Source: JAHEFU01 sp041395205 (GTDB taxonomy: Bacteria > 4484-113 > JAFGCY01). Taken from it: DNA of 64,000 bases. Position 1 is the first letter of the stretch. The number at the start of each line of letters is the position of its first letter. The stretch is from NCBI GenBank assembly GCA_041395205.1, contig JAWLAZ010000001.1:620001-684000 (forward strand), written 5' to 3'. This document shows, in pieces, positions 18,601-25,803 of this stretch. The notes under the pieces were generated by a model, which was given only the letters and a program-made list of their open reading frames with translations, was not told where the DNA came from and searched no databases. The position numbers were made by a program, and so were the translations under genes.

Positions 18601-19009
18601 GCACAACGGCCCGAAGGTGATGCTGATCAATGCCAAGAGCGGTTCGGGCGGCGATGCCTTCCCCTACTACTTCCGCCAGGCCGGGCTCGGCTCGCTGATC
18701 GGCACCCGCACCTGGGGCGGCCTGGTCGGGATCTCCGGCTCGCCGCGCCTGATCGACGGCAGCCGCCCCTCGATCCCGATCTTCGGCTTCTACGAACTGG
18801 ATGGCACCTGGGGCATTGAGGGCCACGGTGTCGACCCGGACATCGAGGTGCTTGATGACCCGGGCCTGCTCGCCAGGGGGGAGGACCCGCAGCTGGACGC
18901 GGCGATCAATGAGATCCGCCGCCTGATCTTCGAGCAGCCCTACCGCAAGCCGGGCACCCCGCCCTGGCCGGACCGCAGCGGTGTGGGCGTCAGGGAAAGT
19001 GAGAAGTAG
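15650..19009 (+). CDS. Tricorn-type serine protease, copy 1
   Basis: 1119 residues with a signal peptide (ALACICTAALHSTARAS). Residues about 30-540 form two WD40/TolB-like propellers (FSPDGSQIAYSANYEG, WSPDGQWICWLADNTG). An acidic/Lys linker follows at about 545-605, then a helical domain, a PDZ domain (GDFLLAVNGRPL) and a C-terminal S41-like core. Likely catalytic residues are His772 (ELNTGHTYY) and Ser999 (SGSGGD). Tricorn cuts small peptides passed through the propellers; here the enzyme is exported, so it probably digests external or periplasmic peptides. The linker is encoded by hexamer-type repeat DNA. GGGAGG precedes ATG. Very similar to the next gene, 110 bases downstream. Confidence 0.85.
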   Translation: MRNHFLTAALACICTAALHSTARASEYTVDAGLLRYPDVSADSICFSFGNDVWTVPLTGGTATRLSSTSGEEILARFSPDGSQIAYSANYEGSRDVYILPREGGIPRRLTWNPGSCNMVDFTADGDVLFYSGHESKHNGGGRIYRVSSRGGIPTALPMEFAVYGTLDRDGRTFAFTPSSRETRTWKRYQGGLAQDIWLLDIESLESEQITDWPGTDALPMIDGNDVWYMSDRGPAHRLNLWRYDRTTKEHTQLTQFTEYDIKWPSMGPGHIVFENGGDLWLYDKAGGKAGKVAVSLPGDRPTLMTTAMDVTNQFGDVMASPNGKRLVGEARGDVWTIPVEEGINRNLTKTDGFAERNPRWSPDGQWICWLADNTGNYELYISQSDGKGETRQLTKGSETFYTRPEWSPDSKKISYADSTGRIHIFDIDRDEAREIDRDPWAYYPYTSVNWSADSRWVTYGRLNRENQNSQVMLYDFDNDRLHAVTDIMFANSQPVFDPSGDYLYYVSRRNFNHRFGDMDSTYIYTDSTVLCVVPLRNDVDSPFALSNDEEEIKADEKQDGNEKQDGDEQQEEGAGDESARDDKAGDKAGKKKGKDKQKSVEIDIEGFESRAIEIPLRPGSYTNLQAAEGRIFYSFSGFDSGRELYTYDLKEQKEEKLGEGISNFQLLPGGKQMLISGRGGRYAIVKAGPGARFDKAVTVANLVSEINPRSEWKQLVTDTWRFYRDLFYAPNLHEVDWELMGQRYIGMVDHAVNRQDVSYIIGEMIGELNTGHTYYTGPGEDEPRRSTGLLGADYELATQDGSSAWRISHIFHGADFDVDSRGPLDEPGLDVSEGDFLLAVNGRPLSTELPVWAGFQGLAGQTTILTISDDSVLGNDDDREVVVRPVGSEQGMRRFDWIEANRQRVLEATDGKVGYIYVPNTSGDGVNNLMRQLQGQYHLEGLVIDERWNGGGYIPTYFIDILGRKTYSYWARRDGEDWSLPDLAHNGPKVMLINAKSGSGGDAFPYYFRQAGLGSLIGTRTWGGLVGISGSPRLIDGSRPSIPIFGFYELDGTWGIEGHGVDPDIEVLDDPGLLARGEDPQLDAAINEIRRLIFEQPYRKPGTPPWPDRSGVGVRESEK

Positions 19010-19118
19010 GCGATAAACTTGCACGCGCCTGAAACCAACACTCATGGAAATGGTGTCAGGACTTCCCAGGGGGAAGCCCCGTCCATTCACGTATCCTGGC
19101 GCAAGCCACGGAGGATAA

Positions 19119-22100
19119 ATGCTTTACCGTAACCTCATCGCCACGGCGCTGCTGCTGTGCTGCGCCTTCGCAGTACCGGCGGCTGCCGCCGACTTTGACA
19201 TCGACGCCGCGATGCTGCGCTATCCCGACGTCTCCGCCACGCAGATCGCGTTCGCCTACAACAATGATCTCTGGATCGCCCCAAAGGCCGGCGGCACGGC
19301 CGTGCCGCTCAGCAGCCCGCCGGGCAGCGAGGCCTTCCCGCACTTCAGCAATGACGGGAAGATGATCGCCTTCACCGGCAACTACGAGGGCAACCAGGAT
19401 GTCTACATCATGCCCGTCGAGGGCGGGATCCCGCGGCGTCTGACCTGGGGTGCGAATGCCGACATCTGCATCGGCTTCGACTCCGATGGCAACGTGCTGT
19501 TCTCCAACTCCAGCGAGATGAAGAACTACGGCGGCGGGCGGATCTACCGCGTCAGCCCCATGGGCGGCGTGCCCGAGGCCCTGCCGCTCAAGTACGGCGT
19601 GTTCGCGAGCGTGGAGGGCGAGACCATCGCCTTCACCCCGACCACCCGTGAGAACCGCACCTGGAAGCGCTACCAGGGCGGCCTGGCCCAGGACATCTGG
19701 CTGCTCAACAGCCGCACGCTGGAGAGCGAGCGGCTCACGGACTACCCCGGCACCGATGCCCAGCCGATGCTGCGCGGTGACAAGGTCTACTTCGTCTCCG
19801 ACGCCGGGCCTGACAACCGCCTCAACCTCTGGGTCTATGACCGCACCACGAAGCAGCGCAGCCAGCTCACGGAGTTCAGGGACTTCGACTGCAAGTTCCC
19901 CGGGATGGGCCCCTCCGAGATCGTGCTGGAGAACGGCGGCGACCTCTACCTCTACGGCCTGGACAGCGGCGAACTGACAACGGTGAGCATCCGCATCCCC
20001 GGCGACCGTCCGACGCTGATGACCCAGACTGAGGATGTCAGCCCGCTGATCTTCGGGGCCAGCCCCTCACCGAGCGGCGTGCGCCTGGCGCTCGAGGCCC
20101 GCGGTGAGATCTGGACCGTGCCGGTCGAGGACGGCATCAAGCGCAACCTGACGATGTCCCCGGACAGCAATGAGCGCTATCCCGTCTGGAGCCCCGACGG
20201 CAGGTGGATCGCCTACTTCAGCGATGCCGACGGCGACTATGAGCTGTACATCACCCAGAGTGACGGCCGCGGCGAGACGCGCCAGCTGACGACGGACGAC
20301 GAGACCTGGTTCACCAACCCGGTCTGGAGCCCGGATTCCAGCAAGATCGCCTTCGCGGACCGCACCGGCTCGATCTTCATCCACAGCATCGAGCAGGAGA
20401 CGACCTTCCTCGTGGATGAGGATCCCTGGGCAGCCTTCCCCTACACGCAGGTGGTCTGGTCCGCCGATTCGAGCTGGATGGCCTACTCGCGCATGGACAA
20501 TGACAACGGCAACAGCGTGATCGTGCTCTATGACGTCGTCAATGCCTGGGCCCACCAGGTGACCTCGTCAATGTTCAACAGCAGCGAACCGAGCTTCGAC
20601 CGCAATGGCAACTTCCTCTACTTCGCCACCAACCGCAGCTTCCAGCACAGCTTCGGCGACCTGGACGAGACCTATGTCTTCCCGGACAGCACCGTGCTGG
20701 CCTGCGTGCCGCTGCGGACTGACGTGAAGGACCCCTGGGCCGGCGGCAATGACGACGAGGAGATCAAGGCCGGGGAAGAGCAGGATGAGAATGAGAAGCA
20801 GGATGAGGAACAGGATGAGGCAGCAGACTCCGAAGCCCCTGCTGATGAGGAGCAGCCGGCGGAGGAGGAACAGCCCGCCGGGATGAAGATTGACATCGAG
20901 GGCTTCGAGGGCCGCGCGATCCTGCTGCCCCTGCCCGGTGGCAGCTACTGGAACCTGCAGGCCGGCGAGGGCAAGCTGTTCTATGTCGATGGCAGCAACC
21001 CGGGCGGCCCCACGCTGATGATGTTCACGGCCGGTGAGGACCAGCCTGCCGCCGTGATCGGCGGAGCCTTCGGCTTCGAGCTGCTGCCGGACGGCAAGCG
21101 CATGCTGGCCTCCGTCCAGGGCCGGATGGGGATCATCAACGCCGCCCCCAACCAGAAGCTGGACCAGCCGATCGACACCTCCGGGCTGATCATGGAATAT
21201 GAGCCGCGTGCGCACTGGCGCTCGTTCGTGCGTGATGCGCACCGGATGTACACCTACCTGTTCTACGACCCGAACATGCACAAGGTGGACTGGGATCTGA
21301 TCGGGCGGCGCTACCTCGGGATGGTTGACGACGCCGTCAACCGCCAGGACGTGACCTGGATCATCTCCGAGATGATCTCCGAGCTGAACGTGGGCCACTC
21401 CTACTACGGCGGGCCCTCCGACCCGGCCCCAAACCGCGCGGTGGGCCTGCTCGGCGCTGACTTCGAGAACGTGAAGGATGGCAACGGCCGGGCCGGGATC
21501 CGCATCGCCCACATCTTCGGCGGCGCGGACTGGGACCTCGATGCCCGCTCGCCGCTCTGGCTGCCGGGTGAGGACCTGGCCGAGGGCGACTTCATCGTCG
21601 CCGTCAACGGCGTGCCGGTTGACCCGGCCCTGCCGCTGGATGCCGCGATGCAGGGCCTGGCCGGGCAGACCACCGTACTGACCGTCAGTGACGACGCCGG
21701 GATGGGCGATGACGACCGCGAGCTCGTGGTCACACCGCTTGGCAACGACTATGAGCTGCGCCGCCGCGACTGGATCGAGTCCAACCGCCGCTACGTGGCG
21801 GAGAAGACCGGCGGCAAAGTGGGCTACATCTACGTGCCTGACACCGCCGGTGACGGTGTCAACAACCTGATGCGCCAGTTCGTGGGCCAGTTCAGCCTGC
21901 CGGGCCTGATCGTCGATGAGCGCTGGAACGGCGGTGGCTACATCCCGACCTACTTCATCGACATCCTCTCGCGCAGGTCGCGCAGCTACTGGGCGCGGCG
22001 CGATGGCAACAGCTGGGCGACCCCGACCCTGGCCCACAACGGCCCGAAGGTGATGCTTGCCAACAGCCATGCCGGCTCCGGCGGCGACTGCTTCCCCTAC

Positions 22101-22442
22101 TACTGGCGCCAGGAGGGCCTGGGCCCGATCATCGGCACCCGCACCTGGGGCGGCCTGATCGGCATCAGCGGCCAGCCGAACCTCGTGGACGGCACGCGCC
22201 CGACGATCCCGATCTTCGCCTTCTATGAGCGCGACGGCAGCTGGGGCATCGAGGGCTACGGCGTCGATCCGGACATCGAGGTGATTGACGACCCGGGCCT
22301 GCTGGCGAAGGGCCAGGACCCGCAGCTGGACCGCGCCATCGCCGAGATCATGAAGGCGGTGGAGGAGCAGCCCTACAGCATCCCGCCGGTGCCGGCCTAT
22401 CCGGACCGCAGCGGCAAGGGCACCAAGCCCGCCGAGCGCTAG
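19119..22442 (+). CDS. Tricorn-type serine protease, copy 2
   Basis: 1107 residues, same domain order as the preceding gene: signal peptide (LLLCCAFAVPAAAA), two propellers, a Glu/Asp/Gln linker (about 545-588), helical domain, PDZ domain and protease core. Likely catalytic residues are His760 (ELNVGHSYY) and Ser987 (AGSGGD). Large blocks are shared with copy 1 (YIYVPDTAGDGVNNLMRQ, DERWNGGGYIPTYFIDI), so the pair is a tandem duplication. The linker is again repeat-encoded but differs in length and composition from copy 1. GGAGG lies seven bases before ATG. A strong terminator follows. The two paralogues could differ in specificity or form mixed hexamers; this is not testable here. Confidence 0.85.
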   Translation: MLYRNLIATALLLCCAFAVPAAAADFDIDAAMLRYPDVSATQIAFAYNNDLWIAPKAGGTAVPLSSPPGSEAFPHFSNDGKMIAFTGNYEGNQDVYIMPVEGGIPRRLTWGANADICIGFDSDGNVLFSNSSEMKNYGGGRIYRVSPMGGVPEALPLKYGVFASVEGETIAFTPTTRENRTWKRYQGGLAQDIWLLNSRTLESERLTDYPGTDAQPMLRGDKVYFVSDAGPDNRLNLWVYDRTTKQRSQLTEFRDFDCKFPGMGPSEIVLENGGDLYLYGLDSGELTTVSIRIPGDRPTLMTQTEDVSPLIFGASPSPSGVRLALEARGEIWTVPVEDGIKRNLTMSPDSNERYPVWSPDGRWIAYFSDADGDYELYITQSDGRGETRQLTTDDETWFTNPVWSPDSSKIAFADRTGSIFIHSIEQETTFLVDEDPWAAFPYTQVVWSADSSWMAYSRMDNDNGNSVIVLYDVVNAWAHQVTSSMFNSSEPSFDRNGNFLYFATNRSFQHSFGDLDETYVFPDSTVLACVPLRTDVKDPWAGGNDDEEIKAGEEQDENEKQDEEQDEAADSEAPADEEQPAEEEQPAGMKIDIEGFEGRAILLPLPGGSYWNLQAGEGKLFYVDGSNPGGPTLMMFTAGEDQPAAVIGGAFGFELLPDGKRMLASVQGRMGIINAAPNQKLDQPIDTSGLIMEYEPRAHWRSFVRDAHRMYTYLFYDPNMHKVDWDLIGRRYLGMVDDAVNRQDVTWIISEMISELNVGHSYYGGPSDPAPNRAVGLLGADFENVKDGNGRAGIRIAHIFGGADWDLDARSPLWLPGEDLAEGDFIVAVNGVPVDPALPLDAAMQGLAGQTTVLTVSDDAGMGDDDRELVVTPLGNDYELRRRDWIESNRRYVAEKTGGKVGYIYVPDTAGDGVNNLMRQFVGQFSLPGLIVDERWNGGGYIPTYFIDILSRRSRSYWARRDGNSWATPTLAHNGPKVMLANSHAGSGGDCFPYYWRQEGLGPIIGTRTWGGLIGISGQPNLVDGTRPTIPIFAFYERDGSWGIEGYGVDPDIEVIDDPGLLAKGQDPQLDRAIAEIMKAVEEQPYSIPPVPAYPDRSGKGTKPAER

Positions 22443-22474
22443 GCGCTTCTGCATATTTATTCATTGACAACGCA

Positions 22475-22506
22475 GCGGGGGAGTCTGACCGGCTCCCCCG
22501 TTTTTT
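22475..22506 (+). terminator. Rho-independent terminator after tricorn pair
   Basis: CGGGGGAG/CTCCCCCG stem with a nine-base loop, followed by six T. Confidence 0.9.
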
Positions 22507-22601
22507 GTTGCCAGCGGTACCCCTGGGGCGGGAATCCCGGGTTATGATCAAGTTGCAGCACTCGTGATTTGACTGCGCAGGGCATACTGCAGGGTGGATG
22601 G

Positions 22602-23135
22602 ATGGACAATCCGCGAATGGAGATACGCGTTCTGATACTGGCAGTATTGCTGGCCGGTATCTGCTGCGCCTGCCAGCCGCCCTTCTACCCGCTTGAGAAC
22701 AGCCAGAAGTACGTCCCATATCTCGAGAGTGTCTCAGCTCCGGAAAAGGTCAGGGTGGGGGAGCAGTTCACGATCTCCGCGAGCCTGAGCACCGCCAGGG
22801 ATCCTGCGCTTCTTGTGAACCCCGAATACGGGATATCCAGAGGCGGCCGTTCCTTCGGCTTCCTCAGTGGAGTTCAGGACGGCAGCTACAGGGATGGCCA
22901 GTTCCTGGAATTCCACATCAGCACCCTGCTTAGCGATGCAGATTCCACTGCGGATCAGGTGGAATTCAGCTTCACGTATGGCACCCCCGGCAAGGCTTAT
23001 TTCTACCTGCCAGGTGCCAGGCACAGGCGTGACGGCGGAGTTTCCTTTACGGAACTGGGAGTAGCCAATTCATCATATCCACGGGAATCGGGCATGATCG
23101 AGTACCGCGAGATCGTGGTGGAAGTCCTGCCCTGA
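22602..23135 (+). CDS. Lipoprotein, unknown
   Basis: 177 residues. MEIRVLILAVLLAGICCAC is a lipoprotein-type signal ending in ICCAC (Cys24 probable). The mature part is beta-rich with no recognised family (VRVGEQFTISASLS reads like an Ig/bacterial-surface fold). Start taken at ATG 22602; an in-frame ATG at 22617 (MEIRV) is equally plausible. No clear Shine-Dalgarno site. Stands alone between the tricorn terminator and the glycosyltransferase operon. Confidence 0.55.
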   Translation: MDNPRMEIRVLILAVLLAGICCACQPPFYPLENSQKYVPYLESVSAPEKVRVGEQFTISASLSTARDPALLVNPEYGISRGGRSFGFLSGVQDGSYRDGQFLEFHISTLLSDADSTADQVEFSFTYGTPGKAYFYLPGARHRRDGGVSFTELGVANSSYPRESGMIEYREIVVEVLP

Positions 23136-23215
23136 GCTGCAGCATCATTTCCCGCAGCCCTATCCCCGGCGGTCTCCGCAGGCTTCATTCACCCATTTAA
23201 CTGTATGGCGATTGC

Positions 23216-23221
23216 TATACT
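23216..23221 (+). promoter_or_regulatory. -10 element, leaderless promoter
   Basis: TATACT six bases before the GTG at 23228. Confidence 0.55.
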
Positions 23222-23227
23222 CCCAGC

Positions 23228-24352
23228 GTGCGGATCGCCTTCTTCACCACTCGCATGATGCTGGGCTACGGCGTGGACCTGACCATCCACGAAATCGCCC
23301 GGCGGATGGTGGAGCAGCACGGGATCGAGGTCGATGTCTGGACGCCGACTTCCGACGGGACCTACGACAATGCCCCCTATAAGCTGCAGAAGATCACCGT
23401 CTACGGCGGGGAGCGCAACCGCATCCTGCCTGTGCTGGAGCGCAATGCCAACATCGCGATGGCGAAGCTGGCCACGGAGCTCGAGGCCCGCAAGCGGCGC
23501 TACGACCTCGTGATCCCCTGCACCCACCCCTATTACAATGCGGCGAAGCACTTCAAGTGCCCCGGGGTGTTCTTCAACTTCGGCAATGTGCCCACCACGG
23601 GCTTCTCCTGGAAGGGCAAGCTCAACTGGGAATGGCTGGATGTCAGCGAGCGCTACTGGCTCAAGCGCCGGGCCTCGATGATCATCTCCATCAGCCAGTT
23701 CCTGCACCGCAGCCAGCCGCGTGAGTTCTGGCACAAGGGCCGCGTGCTGCACCTCGGCGGCGACCACTACAAGGCCCCGGCCAATAAGCAGACGCGGCTG
23801 CGCTTCTGCATGGAGCACGGCATCCCGCCGCGCAGCGTGATCCTCGGCTTCGTGGGCCGCCTGCACCGCAACCATCCGCCCTACAAGGGCACGGGCGAGC
23901 TGCTGGAGATCGCGCGGCGTCTGCGCACGGAGAATCCGCAGGCCTGCGTGGTGCTGGCCGGGATCGGCAGCGAGGAGGATGCGGCCTGGATCCGCGAGTC
24001 CGGGGCGATCCCGGTGCTGAACCTGCCGCCGCGCGACATGCCGGATTTCTACCGCTCGATTGACATCTACCTCTGTGCCTCGAAATGGGAGGGCTTCAAC
24101 CTGCCGATCGTCGAGGCCGCCTGGCACGGGGTGCCGGGCATCGCCTACGACGTCGGGGCGCATGGCGAGCATGTGACCGCGATGCTGATCCGCGGGCGCA
24201 TCAATGAACTGCATGCGGCGGCGCTGAGGCTCAGCCGCGACGAGGCCCTGCGCCGCCAGCTGTCGAGCCAGGCCCTGCAGCGCGCGCAGCCCTTCTCCTG
24301 GGACCGCGTCACGCAGCGCATGCTGGAATTCCTGCGGGAGCTGACGCTGTGA
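23228..24352 (+). CDS. Glycosyltransferase, GT4-like
   Basis: 374 residues in a GT-B fold. The N-terminal domain begins MRIAFFTTRMMLGYGVD with a Gly-rich acceptor loop. The C-terminal domain has LGFVGRLHRNHPPYKG, VVLAGIGSEED and the nucleotide-sugar motif ASKWEGFNLPIVEAAWHGVP, whose EGFxxPxxEA is the GT4 E-x7-E signature. It transfers a sugar from an NDP donor to an unknown acceptor, probably for surface glycans. GTG start with TATACT six bases upstream and no Shine-Dalgarno. It overlaps the next gene by GTGA and heads a three-gene operon. Confidence 0.85.
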   Translation: MRIAFFTTRMMLGYGVDLTIHEIARRMVEQHGIEVDVWTPTSDGTYDNAPYKLQKITVYGGERNRILPVLERNANIAMAKLATELEARKRRYDLVIPCTHPYYNAAKHFKCPGVFFNFGNVPTTGFSWKGKLNWEWLDVSERYWLKRRASMIISISQFLHRSQPREFWHKGRVLHLGGDHYKAPANKQTRLRFCMEHGIPPRSVILGFVGRLHRNHPPYKGTGELLEIARRLRTENPQACVVLAGIGSEEDAAWIRESGAIPVLNLPPRDMPDFYRSIDIYLCASKWEGFNLPIVEAAWHGVPGIAYDVGAHGEHVTAMLIRGRINELHAAALRLSRDEALRRQLSSQALQRAQPFSWDRVTQRMLEFLRELTL

Positions 24353-25266
24353 ATGCGGCGGAGCTGGACAGCCGGCTGATCGGCTACATCGTCGTCTGCG
24401 GCGTGGCCGGTGTGCTGAGCCTGCTGAGCTGGCAGCTGCTGCAGCGCGTGGTCGTGGCCCGCCTCAGCGAGCGCTCCGTCAGCCTGCGCCAGAACATCCT
24501 CGCCAAGCTGCTGCTCGGCACACTGCTCGGGATCTTCGCACTGTGGCTGGCAATCCAGCCCGCGCTGTTCAGCGGGGCCTTCCGCGACACGGCGCTCGGC
24601 TATGAAAGCTTCGACCCGCTGGGCCGCGCCGAAAGCGTGCCCTTCCTGACGCTCCTGCGCTTCTTCCTGTTCCAGGGCCTGGCCGAGGAGCTGGTCTACC
24701 GCGGCATCTCGCTTGCCCTGCTGGCAACGGGCCTGTTCGCCGCGGCGGCGCGCTTCCTGCGCCCGCGCGAGGCGGATGCGGGCTGGCTGAGCTGGTGCTG
24801 GCTGGTCAGCGGCCTGGCTGCCAACCTGCTCGTGAGCCTGACCTTCGCCCTCTGGCACGGCGGCAACCCCGGCATCGACGGCCTGGGCGTTGCCAACATC
24901 GCTCTGGCCGGGATGGTGCTCGGCCAGCTCTTCCTCAACCAGGGCTCGGTGGGCGGCGCGGCCGCGCTGCACATCATCTGGAACCTGGGCCAGGCCCTGC
25001 TCGGACTGCCGGTCAGCGGGATCCTCGTCAGCCGCCCGCTCATCGGATCAATCGAGGGGGCCGGGCTGGAGCTGATCAGCGGCGGGCTGTTTGGCCCCGA
25101 GGGCGGGCTCGGTTCCACGGCCTCGCTGCTGCTGGTGCTGGCCTACCTGCTCTGGACGGCGCTGCCGCCGGGAAGCAGGGATGCAGGAGCGCAGGAAGAG
25201 CAGGCTGCTGGCAATGCTGGGACCGGGGTGATTCCGGCGAGCAGGGGAGCAGGGGATGCGGATTGA
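24349..25266 (+). CDS. CPBP-family intramembrane metalloprotease
   Basis: 305 residues, about seven hydrophobic segments. The CPBP/Abi active-site motifs are present: EELVYRG with Glu113, Glu114 and Arg118, then FALWHGGNPG and GGAAALHIIWNL providing His. This family includes CAAX proteases (Rce1-like) and bacteriocin self-immunity proteins. The start GTG overlaps the glycosyltransferase stop (GTGA), so translation is coupled. The C-terminal 40 residues (Ala/Gly/Glu-rich) look disordered. Substrate unknown. Confidence 0.8.
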   Translation: MNAAELDSRLIGYIVVCGVAGVLSLLSWQLLQRVVVARLSERSVSLRQNILAKLLLGTLLGIFALWLAIQPALFSGAFRDTALGYESFDPLGRAESVPFLTLLRFFLFQGLAEELVYRGISLALLATGLFAAAARFLRPREADAGWLSWCWLVSGLAANLLVSLTFALWHGGNPGIDGLGVANIALAGMVLGQLFLNQGSVGGAAALHIIWNLGQALLGLPVSGILVSRPLIGSIEGAGLELISGGLFGPEGGLGSTASLLLVLAYLLWTALPPGSRDAGAQEEQAAGNAGTGVIPASRGAGDAD

Positions 25267-25711
25267 ACAGGGCGGGCTGGAGCGCGAGGATGTGATTGCG
25301 CTGGTGACGCTGCATGTCACGGAGGCGCGCGGCATGGCCCCGCCGGGCAGTTCACATGCCTTCGACATCTCATCCCTGCAGCGCCCGGACCTGACATTCT
25401 GGACGCTGCGGATTGACGACGCTCTGGCCGGCTGTGCAGCGCTCATGGAGCTTTCGCCCGGCCATGGCGAGCTCAAGTCCATGCGCACCGCCGCCGGCTT
25501 CACGCGGCGTGGTGTGGCCCGCCGGCTGCTGGAGCACATCATCGCCGTTGCCAGGGAGCGCGGCTACAGCAGGATCAGCCTCGATACGGGCTCGGAGGAG
25601 TTCTACCGTCCGGCCCGGGAGCTGTACCTGAGCGCCGGCTTCAGGGAGTGCGGCCCCTTCGCGGACTACAGCGAGGATCCCTACAAGGTGTTCATGACAC
25701 TTGAGCTGTAG
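25256..25711 (+). CDS. GNAT-family N-acetyltransferase
   Basis: 151 residues. The acetyl-CoA loop is visible as MRTAAGFTRRGVARRLLEHI (R/QxxGxG/A form), followed by YSRISLDTGSEEFYRPARELY and the end strand AGFRECGPF, as in small PhnO/ElaA-like acetyltransferases. The ATG lies 11 bases inside the preceding gene, so it is the third member of the operon. Acetylates an amine of unknown identity. Confidence 0.85.
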   Translation: MRIEQGGLEREDVIALVTLHVTEARGMAPPGSSHAFDISSLQRPDLTFWTLRIDDALAGCAALMELSPGHGELKSMRTAAGFTRRGVARRLLEHIIAVARERGYSRISLDTGSEEFYRPARELYLSAGFRECGPFADYSEDPYKVFMTLEL

Positions 25712-25789
25712 CCAGCAGGTTGCTGGTTACAGGTAGCCTCCTGCCTTTTGCCTATTGCCTGCCTTCCGCCCCCAGCAACCTGCAACCTA

Positions 25790-25795
25790 TATAAT
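25790..25795 (+). promoter_or_regulatory. -10 element, near-leaderless promoter
   Basis: TATAAT eight bases before ATG 25804. Confidence 0.5.
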
Positions 25796-25803
25796 CCAGG
25801 CGC

